From: CAZWRK01 sp964635875
GTDB taxonomy: Bacteria; Pseudomonadota; Gammaproteobacteria; Burkholderiales; Aquaspirillaceae
Length of the DNA: 18,045 bases
Direction of reading: 5' to 3'
Assembly (NCBI GenBank): GCA_964635875.1
Contig: CAZWRK010000086.1
Coordinates: 1-18,045 of the forward strand
Shown here: piece after piece, positions 6,856-14,450 of the stretch
Layout: every line of letters starts with the position of its first letter
Position numbering within the stretch: position 1 is the first letter of the stretch
Position numbers and translations under genes: made by a program
The notes under the pieces: model-generated
The model's input: the letters and a program-made list of their open reading frames with translations, nothing else
The model's database searches: none
What the model was told of the DNA's origin: nothing

Positions 6856-8826
6856 ATGCGTTTGCCCGCCCATCAGCTTGAATTACTTTCGCCTGCCAAG
6901 AACATCGAGATTGGCCGCGAAGCCATTTTGCATGGCGCCGATGCGGTGTATTTGGGCGGCCCCGCATTTGGGGCGCGACACAATGCGGGCAACTCTCTCG
7001 CAGATATTGCCGAGTTGGTGCGTTTTGCGCGGCGCTACCATGCGCGGATTTTTACGACGCTCAACACCATTTTGCACGATGCCGAATTAGAGGCCGCGCG
7101 TAAGCTGATTTGGCAGCTTTACGAAGCCGGTGTCGATGCGTTGATTGTCCAAGATATGGGCATCTTGGAAATGGATTTGCCCCCAATCGAGCTGCATGCC
7201 AGTACCCAATGCGACATTCGCAGCCCCGAAAAAGCGCGGTTTTTGGCCGATAGCGGCTTGTCGCAATTGGTGCTGGCGCGTGAACTGACGGTGGAGCAAA
7301 TTCGCCGTATTTACGAGGCGGTCGATCCCGACACTACGATCGAATATTTCATTCATGGTGCGTTGTGTGTGGCGTATTCGGGGCAGTGCTATATCAGCCA
7401 CGCTCAAACCGGTCGTAGCGCCAATCGCGGTGATTGCTCGCAAGCCTGTCGCTTGCCGTTTACCCTCAACGATGCCCAAGGTCGGGTGGTCGCATTTGAA
7501 AAACATCTGTTGTCGATGAAAGACAACAACCAAAGCGATAACTTAGAAGCCCTGATTGATGCCGGCGTGCGCTCGTTCAAAATCGAAGGCCGATATAAAG
7601 ACGTCAGCTATGTGAAAAACATCACTGCGCATTATCGCTTGTTGTTGGATGAAATTTTGACGCGTCGCCCCGAATTTGCACCGGCATCCAGCGGCAGCAG
7701 CGAGATTTTCTTTACCCCCAATCCCGATAAAACCTTTAACCGCGGCAGCACCGATTATTTTGCGACCGGCCGCAAAGAAGATATTGGCGCATTTGATTCA
7801 CCGAAATTTGTCGGGGTGCCGATTGGTCATGTTGTGCATATCGGCCAAGATTATTTTGACTTGGAAACGCCCGAGTCGATGGCGAATGGCGACGGCCTGA
7901 ACTACATGAAAAAGCGCGAGGTGGTTGGGGTTCAAGCCAATCGCGTTCAAAAACAAGCCGATCAAGAGGGGCTGGCGGTGTGGCGGGTGTGGCCTAACGA
8001 GCCATTGACCGAGCTGAGCGGATTGCGGGTCGGCACGTCGATCAATCGTAACCGCGATCACGCATGGGATCAGGCGCTGCTGAAAAAATCGGCTGAACGG
8101 CGCATTCCGGTGTGGTTAACACTCGAAGAATGGGCGCAGGGTTTGCGCCTGACCTTGACTGATGCCGACGGCTGTACGGCGCATGCCGAGGTCGCGTTGC
8201 CGCTGGAACCGGCTCGCGATGCTGCGCGCGCGGAACAGGCGCTGCGCGAGGGCGTGAGTAAGCTCGGGAATACCTTATTTAGCGCGCAGGCGGTGCAGCT
8301 TACTTTGGCGCAGCCGTATTTTGTCCCCGCTTCGACGCTGAATGCGCTACGTCGCGAAGCGGTCGCCGCACTCGAAACGGCGCGGGTTCAGGCGTGGCAG
8401 CGTGCGCCGCGCAAAGCGCCGGTGATGCCGTGGGCGGTCTACCCCGAAACCTCACTGAGCTATTTGGCCAATGTTTACAACCATTTGGCGCGGCAGTTTT
8501 ATCACAAGCATGGTGTTCAACTCATCGACGCGGCGTATGAAGCCCATGAAGAAGCGGGCGAAGTGTCGTTGATGATCACCAAACACTGTCTGCGTTATTC
8601 GTTCAATTTGTGCCCGAAACAGGCCAAAGGCGTGACGGGTGTCATGGGGCAGGTGCGTGCTGAACCGATGGTGTTGGTCAATGGCAATGAAAAACTCACC
8701 TTAAAATTTGAATGCCGACCGTGTGAAATGCACGTCATGGGCAAAATCAAAAAGTCGATTTTCCAGTCACCGCCGCCGTCAGAAGTCCCGATTCATTTTC
8801 ATCCTAAAGCGCGTCACGGTGCGTAA
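6856..8826 (+). CDS. rlhA: 23S rRNA 5-hydroxycytidine synthase RlhA (U32 family)
   Basis: 656-aa U32-family protein, near the length of E. coli RlhA (YdcP) and very similar by eye along its whole length. RlhA hydroxylates C2501 of 23S rRNA using prephenate-dependent chemistry and an iron-sulfur cluster. Seen: N-terminal barrel (LLSPAKN, HGADAVYLGGPAFGARHNA), the signature HGALCVAYSGQCYISH and the Cys-rich stretch SANRGDCSQACRLP (C171, C178, C194, C198), and a C-terminal region with LIDAAYEAHEE, TKHCLRYSFNLCPKQ and CRPCEMHVMGK. The related TrhP is shorter and acts on tRNA. The ATG has AAGGA ten bases upstream. A GMC oxidoreductase gene follows after 45 bases. Confidence 0.92.
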   Translation: MRLPAHQLELLSPAKNIEIGREAILHGADAVYLGGPAFGARHNAGNSLADIAELVRFARRYHARIFTTLNTILHDAELEAARKLIWQLYEAGVDALIVQDMGILEMDLPPIELHASTQCDIRSPEKARFLADSGLSQLVLARELTVEQIRRIYEAVDPDTTIEYFIHGALCVAYSGQCYISHAQTGRSANRGDCSQACRLPFTLNDAQGRVVAFEKHLLSMKDNNQSDNLEALIDAGVRSFKIEGRYKDVSYVKNITAHYRLLLDEILTRRPEFAPASSGSSEIFFTPNPDKTFNRGSTDYFATGRKEDIGAFDSPKFVGVPIGHVVHIGQDYFDLETPESMANGDGLNYMKKREVVGVQANRVQKQADQEGLAVWRVWPNEPLTELSGLRVGTSINRNRDHAWDQALLKKSAERRIPVWLTLEEWAQGLRLTLTDADGCTAHAEVALPLEPARDAARAEQALREGVSKLGNTLFSAQAVQLTLAQPYFVPASTLNALRREAVAALETARVQAWQRAPRKAPVMPWAVYPETSLSYLANVYNHLARQFYHKHGVQLIDAAYEAHEEAGEVSLMITKHCLRYSFNLCPKQAKGVTGVMGQVRAEPMVLVNGNEKLTLKFECRPCEMHVMGKIKKSIFQSPPPSEVPIHFHPKARHGA

Positions 8827-8871
8827 GGCCATGTGGCGAGGCAGTCGGCAGGCTTATCAGGAACGGTGCTT

Positions 8872-10536
8872 ATGACTCAGGCGAAAATTCACGACCTCAT
8901 TGCGGCCGGTATTGAGCAGGGCTGGAATGTCACCGATGCCGCGACGTTCAATCAAGATCAAGTCATCGAAGCGGATGTGGTGATTGTTGGAACGGGGGCA
9001 GGCGGCGGTATTGCTGCAGAAATGATGACCTTGGCGGGGCTGAAGGTGTGCATGGTCGAAGAGGGTGGCTTGTTTGGTTCGAGCCAATTCACCCTTAAAG
9101 AAAGCGATGCCTATCCGCAGCTCTATCAAGAAGGCGGCGCACGGCGCACCGCTGACAAAGCGATCACCTTGTTGCAAGGTCGGGCGGTGGGCGGCTCGAC
9201 CACGGTGAGTTGGGCCTCGAGCATGCGCATTCCCGATGAAACGCTGATGTATTGGCGCGAACACTTTGGGATGGGTGAATTCGAGTCTGGCGAGTTACGG
9301 CGCTGGTTTGAACAAGTCGAGCGCTATTTGAATATTGCGCCGTGGACGTCGCCATCGAATACGAATAACGCGGTGTTGGCGCGGGGTGCTAGAAAGCTTG
9401 GGATTTCCACCAAGCCGATGGCACGTAGCGTGCGCGATTGTTGGGATTTGGGATATTGCAGTATGGGCTGTCCGACCAATGCCAAGCAGTCGATGTTGGT
9501 GACGGCGATACCGGCGGCCTTGGATCGTGGCGCGGCGTTGTATACCCACTTGCGGGCAGAAAAAATCACCTTTGCACATGGTCAAGTTCGTCAACTGCAG
9601 TGTGTGGCGTTGGATGAGAACGGGCGCTATCTGACTGGGGTGCGCGTGACGATACGGGCGCGGCATTTTATTTTAGCGGCGGGCGCGATGGCGACGCCTG
9701 CGTTGCTGATTCGCAGCGAGGTTTGGGACCCCTATCGCCATGTGGGGGCGCGGACATTGTTGCAGCCGGTGGCGTTGTCTGCGGCGCTGATGCCTAAAAC
9801 CGTTGCCGCGTGGCAAGGCGCACCTCAGGCGTTGTACAGCGATCACTTTTTAAACTTGGACGAAATCGACGGCCCTTTGGGTTTTACGATTGAAAGCGCG
9901 CCGGTGCACCCGCTGATGGCGGCGGTGGCGCTGACGGGTTTTGGACGGTTTCATCGTGAACTGATGCATCAATTGCCCGATTTACAGCTGCTTTTGAGCG
10001 GGGTTCGAGATGGCTTTCATCCCTTGAGTGTCGGTGGGCGGGTCACGCTGCGCGGTGATGGCAGTCCGGTGTTGGACTATCCGCTGAATGAAACGCTATG
10101 GGATGCGATCCGGCGAGCGTGGTTAACCATGGCCGAAATCCAATTTGCCGCCGGTGCCAAGCAAGTGCTGCCCTTGCATGAAGATTCGCAAGTGTGGACG
10201 AGTTGGCAGAGCGCGCGTGACGCGATTTATCGGCTGCCGTTTACCAAGATGAAAGCGCGTTTAATCAGTGCTCATGTCATGGGCGGCGCAGCGATGGCGC
10301 GCGAAGAAAAACTCGGGGTGGTGTCGAGTTTTGGGCGGCATTGGTATTTGGAGAATTTGAGCATTATGGACGCCTCGATTTTTCCAACCAGCTTGGGCGT
10401 GAGTCCGCAGTTGTCGGTGTACGCGCTCACCGCCCGCAATGCCAGCCATTTAGTAAAAGAGCTGACCGGCAAACATTTAACACTCGATGATGCATTGCTC
10501 GGGCCGGAGGGGACGCCTGCGGCGGCCTTGTCTTAG
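8872..10536 (+). CDS. GMC family FAD-dependent oxidoreductase
   Basis: 554-aa flavoprotein that probably oxidises an alcohol. Seen: dinucleotide-binding motif VVIVGTGAGGGIAAE (36-50), VEEG, the FAD-covering segment GRAVGGSTTVSW (103-114), a Cys-containing segment CWDLGYCSMGCPTNAKQS (190-207), and the C-terminal catalytic region with SAHVMGG (His468) and FPTSLGVSPQLSVYALT. In relatives recalled from this subgroup, the sequence is MGGCAMG and G(A/V)NPQ; here Ala473 replaces the Cys and Ser511 replaces the usual Asn of the catalytic pair. The ATG at 8872 has AGGA about nine bases upstream; a GTG at 8833 lacks one. Its convergent neighbour is a TetR regulator, a pairing seen in the long-chain alcohol system laoA/laoR of Pseudomonas. 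The substrate is unknown. Confidence 0.88.
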   Translation: MTQAKIHDLIAAGIEQGWNVTDAATFNQDQVIEADVVIVGTGAGGGIAAEMMTLAGLKVCMVEEGGLFGSSQFTLKESDAYPQLYQEGGARRTADKAITLLQGRAVGGSTTVSWASSMRIPDETLMYWREHFGMGEFESGELRRWFEQVERYLNIAPWTSPSNTNNAVLARGARKLGISTKPMARSVRDCWDLGYCSMGCPTNAKQSMLVTAIPAALDRGAALYTHLRAEKITFAHGQVRQLQCVALDENGRYLTGVRVTIRARHFILAAGAMATPALLIRSEVWDPYRHVGARTLLQPVALSAALMPKTVAAWQGAPQALYSDHFLNLDEIDGPLGFTIESAPVHPLMAAVALTGFGRFHRELMHQLPDLQLLLSGVRDGFHPLSVGGRVTLRGDGSPVLDYPLNETLWDAIRRAWLTMAEIQFAAGAKQVLPLHEDSQVWTSWQSARDAIYRLPFTKMKARLISAHVMGGAAMAREEKLGVVSSFGRHWYLENLSIMDASIFPTSLGVSPQLSVYALTARNASHLVKELTGKHLTLDDALLGPEGTPAAALS

Positions 10537-10541
10537 GCCGC
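10522..10541. other. hairpin across two convergent stop codons
   Basis: GCGGCCT (10522-10528) and AGGCCGC (10535-10541) form a perfect 7-bp GC-rich stem with a 6-base loop. The stop codons of the GMC and TetR genes overlap inside or beside the loop. Neither strand has a U tract after it, so it is not a classical intrinsic terminator; it could slow polymerase or protect both 3' ends. Confidence 0.4.
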
Positions 10542-11165
10542 GCTGTTGGGTGTCAGGGCGCGCTGAAAATCCGCTTTCCACGGTGCTTGGATGTAAGGTT
10601 TGAGTAAAAAAAGCACTTGCTCAATACCGCGCTGGCTCGTTGCTTCGGTGAGCGGTGTCGTGGGGGGCGTGGTTTGCTCAAACGTGAACCAAAATTTCAC
10701 CAGAAGCCAGATTTGATTCAGCATCGCATTCATATCGTCGTCTTCGATCGCGATAAATCCTAATTGTCGGCACTCCCGAAAAATCGCCTGCAACCGGCCA
10801 CGCATGTCTTCGTGAATAAATTGATGATATTCAGTGCAGAGTTTAGGATTGCGTGCCAATAAGCTCGATAAATCGTAAAACATAAACCGAAACATCCAAA
10901 TAGCGTGAAATGCTTTTTCTAAATAAGTCAGGATGTCGCGCACTGTTAATGTGCGCTCTTGCGGTAAGGCAATATGCTGATGAATATAAGCTTTATATTG
11001 TAAAAATATTTGATAAATGATTTCTTCTTTGTTGCGAAAGTGATAATACAAATTGCCAGGGCTGATCGATAAATGATTGGCAATATGGTTGGTCGTAATG
11101 TTTCTTTCGCCTTCTTGATTAAATAAGCGTAGGCTTTCGTCAATAATTTTTTGATACGTTTTCAT
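10533..11165 (-). CDS. TetR/AcrR family transcriptional regulator
   Basis: 210-aa regulator. The N-terminal helix-turn-helix is clear: LRLFNQEGERNITTNHIANH followed by LSISPGNLYYHFRNKEEII (12-50). The rest is a helical ligand-binding domain including FMFYDLSSLLARNPKL. The start at 11165 fits the family N-terminus; an upstream ATG at 11201 would place a terminator hairpin inside the coding sequence, so it is rejected. No strong ribosome binding site is seen. The gene ends tail to tail with the GMC oxidoreductase (4-base overlap), which is its best candidate target, though no operator is recognised. The helix-turn-helix half of the gene is visibly more AT-rich than its neighbours, which may indicate a different origin. 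Confidence 0.9.
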   Translation of the reverse strand: MKTYQKIIDESLRLFNQEGERNITTNHIANHLSISPGNLYYHFRNKEEIIYQIFLQYKAYIHQHIALPQERTLTVRDILTYLEKAFHAIWMFRFMFYDLSSLLARNPKLCTEYHQFIHEDMRGRLQAIFRECRQLGFIAIEDDDMNAMLNQIWLLVKFWFTFEQTTPPTTPLTEATSQRGIEQVLFLLKPYIQAPWKADFQRALTPNSAA

Positions 11166-11178
11166 GATGCTGACCGAT

Positions 11179-11219
11179 AAAAAAGAATGGGAGCGCATCA
11201 TCCAATATGCACTCCCATT
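11179..11219 (-). terminator. intrinsic terminator of the prfC-mscS transcript
   Basis: A 13-bp stem (11207-11219 with 11186-11198) with one G-U pair only in the minus-strand RNA closes an 8-base loop and is followed by C and six U (11184-11179). It lies 21 bases past the stop of the MscS-type gene. It occupies the space where the TetR promoter would be expected, so that promoter must overlap it or lie just inside. Confidence 0.85.
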
Positions 11220-11240
11220 GTAATTTTGGGTGAAATAAGA

Positions 11241-12098
11241 TTAGTGCGGTGCAGGTTTTGAGCTGGGCAAAACTTCGCGAATAAAACGTTGCAAAATGGC
11301 CTGCTCGGCACGCTGTTTTTGGGTCGGGGGAATGGCAATCCTGACCATCAGCTTGGCGCATTCATCATCGACCAATTGCAGTGAGGCGCGCGGCCGAACC
11401 GATGGTGTATCAACCATATTCATGCTTTCAATGCGCGCCATATGCTTTTCCGCTTCTTCGATAAACGGTGCGCAAAAGTCTTCGGCCGCGGCGAGCAGCA
11501 CGCTTTGGGCATACATTAAATCGATTGCCACAGAGACCGGCACGCTCACCACATGCACGATAAATTCATCGGTGAAATCTTCTCGAATCACTGGATGAGA
11601 TAACAGCAAACTATTAGGCAGGCTAATCGCGCGCCCTGTCATTTGATGACCATCCCGACCCGGCCCGATTTCCATGACCGTGGTGCCAAACAAGTTAATA
11701 TCAATCACCCGCCCGCGAATGCCATTAATCTCGATGTGATCGCCGACCGAATAACTTTTGACCATCGTGCGATATAACGAGCCGACAAAACACATAATCA
11801 TTTCTTTGCCCGAAATGGCGATGGCGGCGGCAATCGCCACCATCGATACTGCGAGCGTGGCCAGTTCTTGCATCCAAATCACAGATAAACAAGTTAGGCC
11901 CAAAATAATTAAGGCATTGCGGAAATTCACCGACCAGCGTCGGCGAATTTCCAGCGTTAATTGCGGTTGCGTGGCGAGGGCGCGTGCGAAAATAATGCGC
12001 AGACTAATTAAAGCAATAATCAGCGCACCCGATCGGGCAATATCCAATACCCAAATTCGCGGTAACTCGGTGAGCCACTGCCGAAAAAATTCAATCAT
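11241..12098 (-). CDS. small MscS-type mechanosensitive channel
   Basis: 285-aa inner-membrane protein of the MscS family, whose members open under membrane tension to release solutes on osmotic downshock. Seen: hydrophobic segments about 18-40, 60-78 and 82-105, the last Ala/Gly-rich as expected for the pore helix, then the beta domain beginning SVGDHIEINGIRGRVIDI (117-134) and LPNSLLL. The cytoplasmic region is shorter than in classical MscS variants and carries a central insert GPGRDGHQMTGR. The start ATG overlaps the prfC stop (ATGA), so it is translated from the prfC message. A strong terminator follows. Which solute or signal it serves is unknown. Confidence 0.85.
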   Translation of the reverse strand: MIEFFRQWLTELPRIWVLDIARSGALIIALISLRIIFARALATQPQLTLEIRRRWSVNFRNALIILGLTCLSVIWMQELATLAVSMVAIAAAIAISGKEMIMCFVGSLYRTMVKSYSVGDHIEINGIRGRVIDINLFGTTVMEIGPGRDGHQMTGRAISLPNSLLLSHPVIREDFTDEFIVHVVSVPVSVAIDLMYAQSVLLAAAEDFCAPFIEEAEKHMARIESMNMVDTPSVRPRASLQLVDDECAKLMVRIAIPPTQKQRAEQAILQRFIREVLPSSKPAPH

Positions 12099-13702
12099 GA
12101 CAATTTAATCGAATGTTCACGGGTTTCATGGAAACGAATCTCTGGCCAGCGCTCGCGGGTCAGCTCTAAGTTGACCCGATTCGGGGCCAGATACGTCAAG
12201 CTGCCTGCGGCGTCGGTCGCGAGGTTGTTATTCACGGCCCGCTCAAACTCTTCGAGTTTTTTGCGGTCGTCGCAGCTGACCCAACGTGCGGTCGAGATCG
12301 AGCAGGATTCAAACACGGCATCGACACCATATTCGGTGTGCAAGCGATGCGCCACCACTTCAAACTGCAGCACCCCGACCGCGCCCAAAATCAAATCACC
12401 GCCATGCGCGGGTTTAAAGACCTGCACCGCGCCTTCTTCGCCCAACTGCTGGAGACCTTTTTGCAATTGCTTGATTTTCAAGGGGTTGCGAATGCGCACT
12501 GAGCGGAATAATTCCGGTGCAAAGAACGGAATACCGGTAAACGCGAGCATTTCGCCTTCGGAGAAGGTGTCGCCAATTTGAATATTGCCGTGGTTCGGCA
12601 GACCAATAATATCGCCCGGCCATGCTTCTTCAACGATTTCGCGGTCATGGGCCATAAAGGTCACGACCGAAGTCGCGGCAATATCACGGTTCAGGCGCAA
12701 ATGTTTCAGCTTCATGCCGCGCTCAAATTTCCCCGAGCACACTCGCAAGAAGGCAATGCGGTCGCGGTGTTTCGGGTCCATATTGGCTTGGATTTTGAAA
12801 ATAAAGCCGCTGAACTTTTCTTCACCCGGTTCCACCGTGCGCACGGTCGCATCACGCGGGGCAGGGGCGGGCGCCCAGTCAATCAGGGAATCTAAAATTT
12901 CTTTGATCCCGAAATTATTAATCGCCGAACCGAAGAACACCGGCGTCAGTTCGCCCGCCAAGAATTCTTCGAGGTTGAATTCGTTACTGGCGGCGCGCAC
13001 CAGTTCGATTTCGTTGCGCAGATTGTCCATTTCCAGCGGAAACAGTTCGTCTAAGCGTGGGTTATCAATGCCTTCGATGATGTCGAATTCGTGCGGCAAG
13101 CGCTCGGCACCGGCTTCAAACAGCACGACGCGATCGTTGATCAGGTCGTACACCCCACGGAAGGTTTTGCCCATGCCAATCGGCCACGTAATCGGCGCGC
13201 AGCGAATTTCGAGCACGTTTTCAACTTCGTCGAGCAGCTCTAATGAATCGCGGACTTCGCGGTCATATTTGTTCATCAGTGTGACGATTGGCGTGTTGCG
13301 TAGGCGGCACACATTGAGCAATTTGATGGTTTGTGCTTCTACGCCTTTGGCGGCATCAATCACCATCAATGCCGAATCGACGGCGGTCAACACACGGTAA
13401 GTATCTTCGGAGAAGTCTTGGTGTCCGGGGGTGTCGAGCAGGTTGACGGCGTGGTCGCGGTAATCGAACTGCATGACTGAGGATGCAACCGAAATCCCCC
13501 GTTGCTTTTCAATTTCCATCCAGTCTGAGGTGGCGAATTTGCCGGTTTTTTTGCCTTTGACCGTACCGGCCATTTGGATCGCGCCCGAAAATAACAACAG
13601 TTTTTCGGTCAGCGTGGTTTTACCCGCATCGGGGTGGGAAATAATCGCAAAGGTGCGGCGGCGCGCAGCTTCGCGGGTGACAAGGGCGGAATCGGCAGAC
13701 AT
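12095..13702 (-). CDS. prfC: peptide chain release factor 3
   Basis: 535-aa translational GTPase that removes RF1 and RF2 from the ribosome after peptide release. Seen: P-loop SHPDAGKTT (22-30), the switch I region with EIEKQRGISVASSVMQF, G3 motif DTPGHQDF (90-97), G4 motif NKYD (144-147; NKLD in E. coli), then domain II and the RF3 C-terminal domain with PVFFGSAINNFG and LGAVGVLQFEV. The length is normal. The ATG at 13702 has only a weak ribosome binding site. It heads a two-gene unit with the MscS-type channel and is divergent from ribE. Confidence 0.97.
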   Translation of the reverse strand: MSADSALVTREAARRRTFAIISHPDAGKTTLTEKLLLFSGAIQMAGTVKGKKTGKFATSDWMEIEKQRGISVASSVMQFDYRDHAVNLLDTPGHQDFSEDTYRVLTAVDSALMVIDAAKGVEAQTIKLLNVCRLRNTPIVTLMNKYDREVRDSLELLDEVENVLEIRCAPITWPIGMGKTFRGVYDLINDRVVLFEAGAERLPHEFDIIEGIDNPRLDELFPLEMDNLRNEIELVRAASNEFNLEEFLAGELTPVFFGSAINNFGIKEILDSLIDWAPAPAPRDATVRTVEPGEEKFSGFIFKIQANMDPKHRDRIAFLRVCSGKFERGMKLKHLRLNRDIAATSVVTFMAHDREIVEEAWPGDIIGLPNHGNIQIGDTFSEGEMLAFTGIPFFAPELFRSVRIRNPLKIKQLQKGLQQLGEEGAVQVFKPAHGGDLILGAVGVLQFEVVAHRLHTEYGVDAVFESCSISTARWVSCDDRKKLEEFERAVNNNLATDAAGSLTYLAPNRVNLELTRERWPEIRFHETREHSIKLS

Positions 13703-13729
13703 GGCAGGAACAGACTGAAAAAACGGATG

Positions 13730-13735
13730 ATTTTA
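13730..13735 (-). promoter_or_regulatory. -10 box of prfC
   Basis: The minus strand reads TAAAAT 28 bases upstream of the prfC start, in the context CCGGTAAAATCATC. The -35 region is weak. It would give a leader of about 20 bases. Confidence 0.4.
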
Positions 13736-13812
13736 CCGGAAAGGGCGCGCTGGCGCGATGGCTCTGTCTGCGGTGTGGGTGCACGGGTTATGCGTAGCTG
13801 CGCGCTTGCGGC

Positions 13813-13818
13813 TACAAT
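13813..13818 (+). promoter_or_regulatory. -10 box of the rib operon
   Basis: TACAAT lies 34 bases upstream of the ribE start, giving a leader of about 27 bases. The -35 is poor. The 149-base gap between prfC and ribE does not hold an FMN riboswitch: none of its conserved GC-rich blocks is visible. Confidence 0.38.
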
Positions 13819-13851
13819 GCAGCCAGTTTATTTGCGGAAAGGTTCAAACGA

Positions 13852-14448
13852 ATGTTTACCGGTATTATTCAAGCCATCGGCACGATTACGGCCATTGAGG
13901 CACGCGGCGAGGATCGCCGTCTGACCATTTCTGCCCCTGCTTTGGACATGTCCGACGTGGCGTTGGGCGATAGCATCGCGCATAACGGCGTATGTCTGAC
14001 AGTGATTAACCAAGACGGGCAGTCGTATCAGGTGGATGTCTCGAAAGAAACTTTAGATTGCACCATCGGTCTGACCGCGCTAAACCAAACCCTCAACCTC
14101 GAAAAAGCTTTGCGCTTGGCCGATCGTTTGGGCGGGCATTTGGTGTCGGGGCATGTGGACGGCGTCGGTGAGGTGGTGCGTTTTGAGCCGCTGGGCGATT
14201 GCTGGGAGCTGGAAATTCGCGCCCCTGCCGCCTTGGCAAAATACATTGCGGGCAAAGGCTCGATCGCGGTGAACGGCGTGAGCCTGACCACCAATCGGGT
14301 CGACGGCACCCATTTCTTGATCAATTTAATTCCGCATACGCTGGAAAATACCACCCTAAAACAGCTGCAAGCAGGGCATTCGGTCAATTTGGAAATTGAT
14401 CTGATTGCGCGCTATGTTGAGCGTATGCACTCGATGGAGGCTATTTGA
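13852..14448 (+). CDS. ribE: riboflavin synthase alpha chain
   Basis: 198-aa enzyme that converts two 6,7-dimethyl-8-ribityllumazines into riboflavin and a pyrimidine, the last step of the pathway. Seen: the diagnostic N-terminus MFTGII, two tandem lumazine-binding barrels (about 1-97 and 98-190) each with a VNGVSLT-like or HNGVCLTV block, GGHLVSGHVDGVG, and LIPHTLENTTL. The length is typical. A ribosome binding site GGAAAGG lies about ten bases upstream of the ATG. It is the first gene of a six-gene plus-strand operon and its stop is two bases from the ribBA start. Confidence 0.96.
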   Translation: MFTGIIQAIGTITAIEARGEDRRLTISAPALDMSDVALGDSIAHNGVCLTVINQDGQSYQVDVSKETLDCTIGLTALNQTLNLEKALRLADRLGGHLVSGHVDGVGEVVRFEPLGDCWELEIRAPAALAKYIAGKGSIAVNGVSLTTNRVDGTHFLINLIPHTLENTTLKQLQAGHSVNLEIDLIARYVERMHSMEAI

Positions 14449-14450
14449 GC

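Noticed and set aside
8833..8871. GTG start 13 codons upstream for the GMC oxidoreductase
   Set aside because: No ribosome binding site; AGGA is correctly placed for the ATG at 8872.
12585..13400. Open frame of 271 codons on the plus strand within prfC
   Set aside because: Antisense to RF3, which is unmistakable; the translation is Ser/Arg-rich and resembles no family.
13703..13851. FMN riboswitch expected upstream of rib genes
   Set aside because: The conserved blocks of the RFN element are not visible here or in the gap at 15555-15604.
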